A DNA stretch of 64,000 nucleotides from Chrysoporthe austroafricana. Lineage: Eukaryota > Ascomycota > Sordariomycetes > Diaporthales > Cryphonectriaceae. The translations under genes were made by a program, and so were the position numbers. Under the pieces are notes generated by a model, which saw only the letters and a program-made list of their open reading frames with translations, searched no databases and was not told where the DNA came from. Of the stretch, positions 22,142-33,735 are shown one piece after another. Every line of letters begins with the position of its first letter. Within the stretch, counting starts at the first letter, position 1. The stretch is taken from NCBI GenBank assembly GCA_001051155.2, contig JYIP02000003.1, positions 310,001-374,000 on the forward strand, read 5' to 3'.

Positions 22142-23746
22142 ATGAAGCCCTATGCCGAATCCGATATTAATGATACTCTCCAGGCTATTAGGGCAGGCCT
22201 ATCTTTTCGAAAAGCCTCGATCGAATAGGGCATTCCCTTTAGCACTTTTCGCTATCGTTTAACAGGCAAATAAACTTATTAACTCGGCACTGAATCTCTA
22301 TAACGGCTTTCTATTAGTTAAGAAAGTAAATTAGTTAAATGGATTTGCATTCAGGAAAGCCTAGGATTCTTACTTAGCTATTCGGAATTCAGACATTTTG
22401 CTTAGCGAATTCTAGCTATTTAAGGAAACGTTTAACCCTTTGGAAAGCGATAGACTGAAGCCTTTTTAAGGAGAAATCTAGAGATTAAAGTCCGAATAGC
22501 TCGAAAGATTGCCTCAGCTCGAATTAATAAAGTAATAATTAAAGTAATCCAGCCCTAGTTTCGTCTTTTTAACCTTCCTCAAGTTCAAAGCATTAAGCCA
22601 GCTAACCGATAGAATATGGATAAGGCTAGAATAATAGAGGGCTAAAGGCAGAATGGGTTAGTTCTTAATAGCTTTTCTTCTCGTTCAATTCAGAAAAAAA
22701 GCCCTGGATTATAAGCCTGGACCTTTTTTTTCGAATATATATTAGCTATAAGTACTTATTTCTTTCCCTTAGTTATTTTCAAAAGGAAAATAGTATAGTA
22801 ATAATAGTTTCCTATTTCTTTGGATTCTTTCGAAAGCTAACAATTTATAGTTATAGAAAACGGATAGATAAATAATGCAATAATATTCGAATAGCTAAAA
22901 AAGATCTTTATCCCTTATAGCTAATCTTAGAACCTTTCAGAAGCCAAATTATTAATCCTAAATAGCTATAGCAGCTATATAATTAACAAATTTATATAAG
23001 AATATTTTAGTAATAATATCTTTTTGCTTTATCTATTTCTTTATATTTCTTATATACTTTAACCTCTCAATCTTAGCATCTTTTCTTCTTTTAAGCAAGC
23101 TTATAAAAAGAAAATTAATATTTTAAGCTAATAAAGAGATTTATTAATCTTAAATAAGCGATTATTTTTCGAAAATTATTCTATAGCATATAAGGAAGGC
23201 TTATCAGGCTAGAATATTAAATCTGGATAGAATGCTTCTAATCTTTAGCCAGTCCGTCTATCTAAGCCATTCTTAAGCCTTCTTTTCCTCAAAAGCATTC
23301 CATAACAGATTCAAGATCATTCAAAATCAGGTTCAGAAATATTAGCTAGATCTATATTACCCTCGAAAATAACCTCAAGCCAGCCAGATATATTGGCAAC
23401 CCTTAAGAAGGCTAAAGATCTATACTATTACTTTCAGCCCTAATATAACCATTTTGCATCCGAAATAATATAGTATCTAATAGCTAGGAAAGCGAGAAAA
23501 GGATAAGAAGAAAAAGATATAGCTCTGGCTAAAGCTCTCGAAGAAAATAAAGCATTAAGGGCTCAGCTCGAAACAGCTAGGCTATCAAAAAGAAAGAAGG
23601 TTGAAATAAGCCCGAATTCGAAGTTTGTTAGTATCAAGGGTATGCAGAGGGCTCAAAAGGCGGCTAAGCGAGAAATAGAAGGCACAGTTGAAGAGAGCGA
23701 TATCGAATTAGTTACTGACGAGGAGGATTGCATTATAGTTGGTTGA
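22142..23746 (+). pseudogene. Transposase (DDE, pogo/Fot1 type), RIP-damaged
   Basis: The start is legible: ATG at 22142 opens a pogo-type helix-turn-helix (ESDINDTLQAIRAGLSFRKA, then a TAG where Trp is expected, then GIPFSTFRYRL). The last 80 codons (23507-23746) are still open and give the typical acidic C-terminus, with a coiled stretch ALEENKALRAQLETARLSKR and the end EEDCIIVG. The DDE catalytic core between them is shattered by stop codons and AT drift. No active enzyme can be made. Confidence 0.8.
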
Positions 23747-23793
23747 ATAGAATAGAAAAGTGAATCAATTCAATTATATATATATATATAGTG

Positions 23794-23848
23794 TGGCTGA
23801 CTAGGGTGATCCACAAGGGGGGGTGATCCAAAAGGGGGTGGTCCGACT
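23794..23848 (-). repeat. Right terminal inverted repeat of the Fot1 element
   Basis: Mirror copy of 21991-22045, followed directly by the TA duplication. Confidence 0.93.
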
Positions 23849-23850
23849 TA

Positions 23851-24206
23851 ACTAAAGATTTGAAAAATCAGCTGGATTGACATAACATTTCAATTGCACT
23901 CTTTCTTTTATATTGCTAGATTTTCGAGAAAATTATCAACGGTTTTAACGAGAAAGATTTCTTATTAGCTAATGCTCTTAAAAGAATTAGAACGCTGGAA
24001 ACCCAGATTGAATAATCAGATTTGCCAATTAGGATATAAACAGGTTTAATGGAGAGACCAACGTCGCATTATCTAGGCCTGAAGAGGACTGTATTGTAGT
24101 TCCTAGTGGAGTGGAAGAATAGAGAAATAAAATATATATATTGCATGTAGCTGTGGTTGGCCGGGGGGCCCACAAAGGGGGGGGGGCAGAAGTGGGTGGT
24201 TTGACT
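23851..24206 (+). mobile_element. 3' remnant of a second, diverged pogo/Fot1 element
   Basis: Directly after the first element a different transposase tail can be read: KIINGFNEKDFLLANALKRI and, after damage, PEEDCIVVPSGVEE. A degenerate version of the right inverted end (GTGGTTGGCC ... GGTTTGACT) then closes at a TA. Sequence and motif differ enough from the first element to be another subfamily. No matching left end is found on the other side of the first element, so the copy is truncated. Confidence 0.7.
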
Positions 24207-25772
24207 TATGGGGACCGGGGGTTCTGGTATTGACTCCTAGCCAAATTCAACATCTGTGGTACATTTTTATTGCCCTCGATAGATATATATGCCGTGTCCC
24301 TCCCTTTTCCCTTTGAAGGGACAGGAGAGAGGCATATTTAGACATGATAGAGTATATAAAGGTGGTTGAAACAGCATAGTAGCTGATAACGGTGTGCCGG
24401 AATCAAAGGTCCTGACTTATGCAATAAACATATGAAACAATATAACTTCTGTACTGACCTGGTAGACATTGCGAAGAAGTCGTTCAGAATGCGCTTTATC
24501 CGTAATTCAATTTTGACGATAACGAAGTCGGTCATAGTATATAGTGGAAAGGCGGAGATGAAATTGACAAGGAAAGTTTGTCAAGACGGACCAACCACCG
24601 AATTCAGCACAATTCCGACTAGAACCGCAAGCAGAACAACACTGATCCAAAAGTTGAGCTAGATACGCTGGATCTGATTTGCAACAGCAAATTGGTTTTT
24701 GGGCCGAATGTTGTGGAACAGTCGATGGCTTTTCTTCGTTTATTCCTGTCCCACTTCATATGTTATAGATGAGTCTTCGTGGGCCTTTCTGCTGCAATAT
24801 TGGCTTACATTAACACCCGATGGATATTAATACAGTGATTCCATGAACTACTACTGGTCAAGGCTTGAAAATGCTAACATCTCCGGATTACTGCAACTCC
24901 AGATACAACTCTATTGCTATGGTAAAGACTCAATGTATAGTGCTTAACATCCTAGCTGAATAGAAATGGAAGTCATATGATAGCGAGGAAGAAGCATGAA
25001 GCGGAGCATAATATGCGAGTTTCAGAGCTCAACATGAACACAGGTCTGAGAAGCTGCCGCGACTAGCCTGAATTCTATTTCGGGAAAATAGAAGAGCTCA
25101 GGAAAGAATTACATCACAGAGGGTCCTCCGCCACTTCACATCTCTCCTGCTATGGTTTAAACACTGGAGCTTTTTCTAGCATGTACATCTACCTCTGGAG
25201 CTTTTGGTATTTGACAATGGATGACTGGTAGTTGCAGATTCCAGGCTGACAGGTGGCTTCGTACTTGTGAGAATGGCGCGATTTAATGCATCTGATTACA
25301 TAGAGCTGTCCTCAGCTGCACGCGATTCATTCATCTGCAGCTGTAGACTTTTATGTGTGCTTATTGTGGAGCCCAGGCACCGAATTATCTCCACCATTAG
25401 GCGTGTTTGCTCTCACGTTATACATAACGATAGTGAGCCTCTATAGGTTTGACCGATTTGGCAAATGCCTACTTTTTCAATGACCTATTTCGGAAAATGC
25501 CAATTACGGAGCCTAAAAGCATCGACAGATAACCTTACACCGCTGGGAGCCAACCTGCGTATCCGTCTCCGAGATTAAATTCTATAAGAAATAGACATCC
25601 CAGACGACATCGGAAGCCATTCTTCTTCCGATATCATCCACCAGGCATCTCATCCATATTGCAGCCCGATTCGTGACATACAGTTAAAGCTTGGGCTGAC
25701 TACGGGTTTAGTTCAATTATACTTCTGACCAAATTACTGGGTTACTCGTTCTGTCTAATCGAACCACCAAAC
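24207..25772. other. Intergenic, no gene seen
   Basis: No recognisable coding signal. It lies between the transposon block and the terpene synthase, and the last few hundred bases must include that gene's promoter. Confidence 0.5.
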
Positions 25773-27370
25773 ATGTCGGCACAAACCACGACCAGGCGAG
25801 AAGCGTCCCATGCTCTGTTCAAAGATCTAGGCACAGCTCAAACACTAAGTAAACCCAAGTCAAGCTTGCGGATTTACATCCCAGACATGTTCTCGTCCAT
25901 TATGGCGGCCGATCCTGCTGTGAACATTTACTACGACGAGGTTAAGAACGAGTCTTCCTTGGCAATCAAAGAGTATAATATCCGATCCTCTCAGCCTGGC
26001 ACTTATATCTGACCTTTTCAAGGTTGTTCCATGTAGATGAGGCCGCAGCTGAAACGTACGCTAAGGCGGACTTTGCTTACCTTTGCGCTATCTGGGTTCC
26101 TTACACAGACAAAGAAGCACTCCGAAATTTGACTGATTGGCAATACTGGGTATGTATTGATCTTTTTCCGAGCCCTGGTCGTAATCTATTATCCCTACCG
26201 TAATCTACGATATTCTAAACAAACTCTAGGCATTCATGTTTGATGATCGTAAGTCGACGTTATCCATAATTACTTATAAGCGAAAATTAATGCAGCTAGG
26301 CTTTGACGAAGGTGATCTCAAAGATGATCCGACTCGAGCTAGGGAAGCAATCCAAGAGACTCTCGCCGTATTAGAGGAAAGCAATCCTACAATCAACAGA
26401 GAGGAGAAGCCATTACTCTATCTATTCCAAACCATCTGGCTAAGATTTAAACAGGCGAGTATCTCATACAAAGGTAAAAACCAAATTGCTAATATTTGTT
26501 TAGAGGTCCTCCCTCGGTAAGTAATTTTGGAGAGTCCTGAGTGAACCGCCAGCCAACCATGACCAAGAACGACAGGAACGTTTCAAAGAGTACCATCGAA
26601 TTTGGTTTGATGGGTTGCTAGAACAAGTGATTTCTGTTCGGGCAGATACTTGGCTCACGCTTCAGATTGATGAGTACATGGAACGTCGAAGGATTACACT
26701 TGGAGGATTGCCAAGTTTTGCGATGGTCGAGTAAGTATTCTTGAATCTTAAATACTCCTCGCACTAAGTTGACATGCATCATCAGATATTGCTGTGGCAT
26801 TCAACTGAATCAAAAATATATTGAGCATCCATCGATTCAGGAATGCATGCGGATTTCCATAGACCTTATGATTCTGTAAGGTTGCAATCTTAATATATCA
26901 ACGCACGAAGCTTACTTAGGCTCCAGCTCCAACGACATCTTGTCATTGCCGAAGGACTTGGTAAGTTGGAAAACTTAAGAGAGATTCCTTATAGGCTAAG
27001 GCAGATACAGGAACAACATGGCGATATCAATCTCATCAAATTCCTGAAGCGGCAGCACTTTTCGGAACAAGCTGCCGTCGATGAAATTGGTCGAAAGATT
27101 GGGGAGTGCTATCGGGATTGGCACTTGGCATTAGCCAAACTTCCTCCATATGGAGAGGCTACTGATAAAGAGCTTTTACGGTACATCGACTGTTGTCGAA
27201 ACATGGCACTGGGAAATGCTCACTGGAGGTTCGTGTTTAGTTCAGCTGGATGGAAAGACCTTAGACAGCTAACTTGATATAGTTTCAAGTCTGAACGGTA
27301 TTTTGGAAAGAGAGGGGAAGAAGTGAGGGAGACAAGGTATTTTGATTTAGTCCCAGGGATTGAGGCTTAG
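25773..27370 (+). CDS. Class I (sesqui)terpene synthase
   Basis: Ten exons (25773-25972, 26023-26149, 26230-26248, 26300-26454, 26504-26516, 26568-26730, 26786-26875, 26927-26960, 27011-27228, 27283-27370) sum to 1107 nt, giving 368 residues, the usual length. Two micro-exons are 19 and 13 nt. The Asp-rich metal motif is DDRFDEG (Asp114, 115 and 118), assembled across an intron. The second metal motif is NDILSLPKD (Asn258, Ser262), with Asp266 in place of the usual Glu. A C-terminal ERYFG (Arg345-Tyr346) matches the pyrophosphate sensor. The enzyme should ionise farnesyl diphosphate or similar and cyclise it; the product is unknown. The fourth intron must use a GC donor, and two acceptors are AAG. 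No stops interrupt the spliced frame. Confidence 0.88.
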
Positions 27371-27715
27371 CTGCTCCAGTACAACAATGAGATAATGCGC
27401 TCTGAGAAATTCGTTTCCTCATATTATGTTAATATACACAGGAATACATCTAGCAAACGTTACTAAGAAGTGACAGCACGCCCAGCATCGCGGGGGCTTG
27501 ATCTAGTGAGAGTATCCGGAGTGCGAGCCAGAAAGGATCCAACTTTTAGACACTTCGGGAACATGGTATTACACAAGCTACGCGTCCTCTATCTTGGGGC
27601 TAGAGAAGCCACGCAACATCCTATGTGACACAAACAGTGGCAGTCTCATAGTTGTGGATTTCGGGGTGCGGGATTCTCGTAGTCGCCAGCCTATTGGCTC
27701 GATGGACCCCCACGT

Positions 27716-27783
27716 GAGAAAAAAACGTGCAAAAGTGAACTCGCTGATGCGTGCATCACTCTGACCCTATATTTCTCGACACC
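27716..27783 (+). repeat. Dispersed direct repeat, copy A
   Basis: An A-run, then ACGTGCAAAAG, a GCGTGCATCA block and a TATATTTC end are shared in the same order and orientation with 28221-28290, with several substitutions. Confidence 0.65.
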
Positions 27784-28220
27784 ATGGCCAGAATCGGAAG
27801 AGGAAGCACGAGGCAACACAGAAGCAAGGAAAAGGTAATTTCGTGAGAGAACTGGAGGCTACCGTGGAGAATGTTTTCAGACGTGTTGCGACCTTACGCA
27901 GCATGCAGTCGTTGGTGTGTGCAAAGGACTTCTCGTAAACGGGCTCACTACTGGACAAACGATGGGAATGAGAAGAACCCAGGGTCGCATCTCGAATGAA
28001 GCATTTTCGAAGGGCGCAATGGGATTAATACTTTAACCGAACAATGGGACGAAGTTTCATTTACAAGTCCGGCCCGATGTTCCCTGAATGTGAGGCAATT
28101 GTCTTTCCGGGCTAACACTTTGTAGCTCCACGTCGTGCGTATTATGCTTAACGTGGGTAGGAAGTAGAAGTTTTCGTCGTTATTGCTGCGCGGGCAAGTC
28201 TTTCCGCTCCCCTTACTGTG

Positions 28221-28290
28221 GCGAAAAAACGTGCAAAAGCGAATCGCTAATGCGTGCATCAGCTTTAACCTTTATATTTCCCCACACACC
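28221..28290 (+). repeat. Dispersed direct repeat, copy B
   Basis: Partner of 27716-27783, about 505 bp downstream. Spacing and orientation could mark the ends of a small decayed element, but no coding content is visible between them. Confidence 0.65.
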
Positions 28291-28437
28291 CCCCAGTTTG
28301 TTAGGGTGCTACGCGGCCAAATAAACTGATCCAATGTCATTGTTCCTAATAATAAGATCTGAGTGGCATAATGAGCTCGAACTCAGGACCTCCGCGTATC
28401 CATGAAAAACGGTTCGCCTTCTTGGCGCCCTTGGAAT

Positions 28438-28535
28438 ACAAAAGAGAGTGAAAATGGCCGTGTAGTGCTCAGCCATAAATATATAGAGCACAGAAATGCC
28501 AGGGTTAGGGTGCTGGTTGCTCCACTTTTCCACAC
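28438..28535 (-). repeat. 98-bp dispersed repeat, copy 1
   Basis: Matches the reverse complement of 35112-35209 with a single difference (C here, T there). It contains a TATA-like ATAAATATATAG stretch. Probably part of a retrotransposon LTR or a MITE; no complete element is present. Confidence 0.8.
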
Positions 28536-29488
28536 TTACACATGATGACCGCTTTGACAAGGACCGCTTTGACAAGGCTCGCCTTGTCTGCCAGGTCACT
28601 GCAGTGCACGTAAACAACCCTGTTATGATGGTATGGCCGGACTAAGTGCTACCCAGACGGAGATGTGCTTCACCTGAAATCTGAGCTCCAATGCGATTGA
28701 ACTTGAAAAGTGGCGTGTACTTCATATGCATGCAGGCGTGCAATCCTTCGTTCCCATTTTGTCGCTCTAGTTTCTGCTATACAGTTCCCCCTACACCGAC
28801 CAGGTTATATATGTGACGGTCCCTCGACAATTATGGCACAGAATCGCAATGTCTACCCAAGGATTTGTTGATTTACTGAGATGATCGCCTATCGAGAGAA
28901 AGCAAAGAAAAGAGCTGCTGGGACGTAAGCAAGCGGCGATAAGATACGCTTTTTTCGGTAGCGGGGTTGCAGGGAGTGAAGAGGTCAATTGATTCCCTGT
29001 CGTGCTTAGGGGGCCGTTGCCTCAATACTGGCTGAGAACCCGCAAAGGCGTCTACCGTGCATAAGTAGAACGAGAGTATGTCGGTGTATCCGATTCCGAG
29101 TCAGACGAGGTTCAATGAAGGTTCCGGTGGCGCATGAAGGTTAAGAGCTTAAATGAGCCTCAGGCCGACCGACCACCCCGGAACTCAGGGGTTGCCACTA
29201 ACTACTCACAGCGTATCGCCACCTTGAATACGAGAATTTCGTATCATGGGGCATGCAAGCCTCCAAAAAGCCCCATCCCGAAGAAGCTGGGGACCCAACC
29301 CATCGTCTCCGCCTATTCATCCCCTGGACTTGGCAGGGAAGCGATCGTGAACATGGGGACGAAGACGCCCACAAACCTTAAATAGGGCATGGATCTTCAG
29401 TCATGGATGCCTTCCGGAGACCTCACCTCGACTTTTGTCCGTGTTCACATCTAAAAAGCTGCCAGTCACTCATTTGGCCTAGGCCTGC

Positions 29489-30709
29489 ATGATGTCTCTC
29501 ACTCTTGTATACCTTACGTGCCTCTCTGGCGCATTAGCAGCGGTGCTGGACCTGCCCGTGAGGTTCCAAAATGGCTATGTGCGTCCGAATCGACCCAAGT
29601 ATACAAGGACGGAGCTGACGTGTAGAATCTAGGCCATGGTCGATGTGAATGTCGGCACACCAACAGTTTCTCATTCCCTCCTCTTCGACACCGGAAGCTC
29701 AACAACATGGATGGTCACTGCCGAGTGCGACGGCACAACATCCTGCCCAAATAACAGCGGGTACAACCGCACCGGCTACAACGCCTCGTCGTCCTCTACC
29801 TCTGAAGCGATGGGCAGCTTCGCCTCTATAGACTACCTCGGCGGCGCAACAACTGGTGAGGGCGTCGAGGACGTCTTCTCCGTACCCTCGGATCCCAACA
29901 CCACCTGGACACAGAGCCTCCTCGCCGCCAACCAGAGCTCGTGGTTCAACATTCCCGCCGACGGCTTCTTGGGCCTCGCGTTCAGCACCATCTCGGATGC
30001 CAACACCACGACGCTGGTTGAGACGCTCATGCAGGATGGCATGCTGGACGAGCCGCGCTTCGGGCTGTACTACGGCACCGAGTTCGAAGACACAGGCGCC
30101 GGACCCGGAAGCGGCACGCTGACGCTCGGCGGCTCGTACGAGGAGCGCTACACCGACGGCGAGCTGCGGTGGGCGAATCTGTCCTCGCCCGGTGCGGACG
30201 CCCAGCTGTGGCGTGTCAATATGCAGTACATGGTTGGCACGCAGCCCGCCAACACTACCAGCGGCAGCACGCGGACCACGATCCCGCTCTCGGGCGCGTG
30301 GGGGGTCTTTGACACCGGCGCCGGGCAGATCTATGTGCCCGATCCGTATGTGGACAGCATTTATGAGTCGATCGGGATGAATTACACCGCAATCCTCAGC
30401 GGCGATGTCATCCCGCTGTGTGAGGACTTCACGGATGCGTGGTCCGTAGAGCTCAGCTTTGGTGACGTATATGCGCCTACCACGGTCACAATGACGGGTG
30501 ATATGCTGAAGCAGCCTGGCTTTGCGACTGGCGAGGATAAGTATTGCTGGCCACCGTTTGGTACTAGCGGGTCGAACGGGCTGTTCCTCTTAGGCGGTGA
30601 TTTCTTGCACTGGTTCTATACTGTGTTTGATTTTGGAGCGTTTGACCCGGCGAATTATACTGCGAGAGTTGGATTTGGTGTCTTGAAGGAGGAGTATAAG
30701 CCGTCCTGA
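29489..30709 (+). CDS. Secreted pepsin-like aspartic protease (A1 family)
   Basis: Exon 1 (29489-29578) encodes a signal peptide (MMSLTLVYLTCLSGALA) and a short linker. A 54-bp intron with a GCTGAC branch site leads to exon 2 (29633-30709). The mature enzyme is bilobal. The first active-site motif is LLFDTGSSTTWM (Asp about 49) and the second is GVFDTGAGQIY (Asp about 257). The end LLGGDFLHWFYTVFDF is the conserved C-terminal segment. The total is 388 residues. Several Asn-x-Ser/Thr sites fit an extracellular protein. No GPI signal is seen, and a propeptide is hardly recognisable, so it is on the short side for the family. It should be a secreted endopeptidase active at acid pH. The gene is intact. 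Confidence 0.9.
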
Positions 30710-33700
30710 TCTGTGAGCAACAATTATGATGTGTATATGTAAATGAGTTACCTTTTGGCAAATTATATTACTATCAACTCTTGAATATTTTGCATCCTCT
30801 GGGCAGCTGTGAAGTGAATGTCTGCTCTCGCTCCCTATTGCTGTCTAAGCTAGAGACCGGCTTCTTCCATCAAAGCTTTCCCTTTCCATTTCGTCAGCTG
30901 TTTCTTTTTCTTTTTCTTTTTTTTTCCAGGCTAGCATACAAAGTGAGCTCGGTAGACTCCGTCTTAGGAGCTTCATCGGAAAGGGACTTGGTTCCAGTTC
31001 AGGACTTCTGGCCTTCAAAATGTTCTGTTGTCTATCATATTAATTGCTAGACTTCGAGCTTGTTTATCATCACAACATTTCACGTAAACAGCCTCGAGAT
31101 CTTACCTCCACAAGAATTAATATCAGTTGGGTCCTGTCCATCAAAACGTCTATGAGCCCAGAGTAGGAGTTCTTGCGCCTTTGAGTGCCAGAATCCCAGA
31201 GTCGACTTGGAGTGGACGCGGGCTGCACCCACAGGGAGCATCAGTGGCGGCAAGCAAAGCGCAATCACAAATGCTCTCCGGATTAAATGGGGATCTATGA
31301 GTCTAGTCTACACTTCGTCATGAATGCTCGTGATCCGTACATGTCTTGCCTGTCTATTGCTGGGAGACAAAATCCGATGATGCTGTCAATCTTGTAGCTT
31401 ATCCACTAAAATACCTAGGTTGTAGTCTAATGCTTATTGCTTCAGTTACAGAGAAGTAATCGAGGCGATTGGCCTATAACCTATTGAAGTTAAAAGTATT
31501 GACCGCTCCAGCTGACTGGAGTGACCTTTAGTCTTATGTGCTTCATGCCCTCACATAATCTTCTTTGCTGATCTTCATTCCTGCTCAAGATCCAAGCCCC
31601 TTACCACACACCCACTCCAGCGCAAACCCCAATGCAGACCCGTCAGTCAACTTTGATACCTTTCCCGCGGATGCTCATGCTGAGAATTCAGCGGCCTTCT
31701 ATGATGCGGCATGCATGGATGCCTGTGGTCCCTTGGTGCAAGAGGATCTTCGTCTTCGGTAGGAGAAGGATTCCTCCTTCGACGGGCGTCCTGGAGCGAC
31801 TACCGGCCGAGCCTCCCTCGAGAGTCAGTGCTGGCCTTTTCCTTAACCCGCACGACTTTCTACTACAGGTGTTTCCCAAATTCCTCAGACTTACCCTTAC
31901 ACTCGCCCGCCCAAAAAAAAAAAAAAAAAAAAAAAAAAAGCCTTACTTCTCCTGGAGAAATATATTTCCGGGTTATACTTCTGTCACCATTGTGTGAAAG
32001 TTCATCCATGGAGCAGCTTTTGGTTCACAATGGAAAAGTTTTTGCCGCCTTCATATGAGCAGTTTACGCGCTGTGGCGGATACAATTTATATTTCTCGGA
32101 TAGCCACTACCGTCTTCTATACCATGACGCTCGCCTTGTTATGAATCGACATTTCTACGGAGCTTCACTTGGGTTACCTTTAGGTGCTATCGAACGAGAT
32201 GCTTTGGAGATATTTTTGAGTTTCGGCATAATTTAAAAGAGTCATGGCGCGCTTGGATAATCAGCAACAATCTCTTTTTTTTCTTTTTCATGACTTGTAC
32301 TGTAACTCAATGGCAACGGAATAGTAGGAAGGTGAGGGCATTCGTTAACCAAAACACGATATATATTTGTTAGCATCGTGCTTTGTACGGCGAGCCGAAG
32401 CTGTGTTCGTGTCGTCAACTTTCTCGGATTCCAGAGCTGGATGCCAATAGCTCTTATACTCAAGATACATGCACCAGCTCAAGATCATGCATATGGTGTC
32501 CTACAGAATACCAGATTCAGGTCGACTGGAAACGTGGAACTATCAGGCTATGTGTTTACCAGCAGCTTGGAAGATGCCGCTCGCCACATCACCGGGACTG
32601 GAGGGCAATTGTCAATGGTCTTCCGGCCACGATTAATGTCTTACCCGCGGGGGTTTGTAAGATACAGATGGAGCAAAAGCGATAAGGTTCCACTCATTAA
32701 GCTAAAGCACAGTAGGCAGCACATATTCCTGACTAGCAAAAGCTTGCGCACCTGAACTGGCTGTCTTCTCAAGAGTGCCCAGGCTTCTTGTTTTACACCA
32801 TATCATACATGACCTTTCATCCATTTGTCTACCGTCCTTTCGGCACGAGTACCCTAGGATGACCCAGAGGCAATGCAACGTTCAGATACAGAGGATAGAT
32901 GGGATACTTACGGAAGCTTGTCAGTTCGTCTTGGCTTCGCCTTTGTCAAGGCTACTGGGCCCCAGCACCACGACGAGATGCGAACTGATCGCTGGGGGAG
33001 CCACCGCCCGAAGACGGTGACCCCACCACCCTTCGGATGGCAGTGACTAGCCGAGGCTACTTCAAGCTTTATGCACAGGGGAAAAGCTAGGTTTTGCCTG
33101 TGTCTGTTATTGCGGCAGATGGGCCATAGAGAGCGGCAAGGAGCTGAGCCTGCGGTGGCGGTGCAGCAGGACCTGGGACTCAGAGCGGTCCACCAGCCTT
33201 CACTCGCTACTGCATAGCGCTGAGGCTCATTGCGGGCATCTACGACCGTGTAGTGCATGATCCATCGTACCTTGGGTTCTAGAACGACTCTTCATATCCA
33301 TGGATGGGCGCAGCAGTCCACAGGAGCAGACAGTGGGCGCGTTCAAAGTACTCGATCGAGTCGATCATAAGTGATCAGCTGCCGCTGCTCCCGACATGCC
33401 AGGAGAAAGTGCATTTCTGGAGGTGCAAACAGGCACCGATCATGTAAAGACACAGCACAGCCATATCTACAGCGCCTAAAGTATAATCTGTAGCCTTGTT
33501 ACTGTACATGGACAGTCCTCTCGCGACATTGGCTCCTCCATGATCTATCAAAGGCTTCTGGAGGTCCGCAGATAATTAAGTTATTGCAAGCAGTACATTG
33601 GGAAGAGTGGGCCAACCAGAAGATCCTGGTGATATGGTTGCGTTTATGCCCAGTGTCGCGAGTAGATACATGGACGGCAGCGGTATGAGATACCGGAGGC

Positions 33701-33735
33701 TATTACTAACGTAACTCCTCAAGAGCAAACGTTAT
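30710..33735. other. Intergenic, no convincing gene
   Basis: Short frames such as those at 31999-32236 and 32775-33020 match no family. A 27-A run lies at 31913-31939. The region may hold unrecognised relics, but nothing can be supported. Confidence 0.45.
31913..31939 (+). repeat. Poly-A run of 27
   Basis: Uninterrupted A homopolymer. It could be the fossil tail of a retroposed sequence or simple slippage; no target duplication is apparent. Confidence 0.85.

Larger units (their letters stand above)
21991..23848 (+). mobile_element. Fot1/pogo-type DNA transposon, degraded inside, perfect ends
   Basis: The element is 1858 bp long and flanked by TA on both sides (21989-21990 and 23849-23850), the target duplication of the Tc1/mariner-pogo superfamily. 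Both ends carry the same 55-bp inverted repeat without a mismatch. The interior is strongly AT-rich and holds a broken transposase. AT-richness and TGG-to-TAG stops point to RIP. Unlike the interior, the GC-rich inverted ends are unmutated. It could no longer move by itself, but its ends could still be used by a transposase from elsewhere. Confidence 0.92.
27371..29488. other. Intergenic with repeat fragments
   Basis: No gene recognised. It holds a pair of similar 68-70-bp direct repeats, a 98-bp repeat shared with 35.1 kb, and a 15-bp tandem duplication (ACCGCTTTGACAAGG) near 28548-28578. It looks like a dumping ground for old transposon pieces. Confidence 0.5.

Noticed and set aside
1..27370. 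Idea that the left part is a decayed fumagillin-type cluster (HR-PKS, UbiA-type enzyme, P450, 2OG oxygenase)
   Set aside because: The enzyme classes overlap, but the acyltransferase, methyltransferase, methionine aminopeptidase and the multifunctional P450 are not seen, and the pieces are spread over 27 kb with unrelated genes between.
31565..33258. Several frames of 60-125 codons
   Set aside because: None shows a domain, splice pattern or signal peptide that I can recognise; one is interrupted by a Lys run from the poly-A tract.
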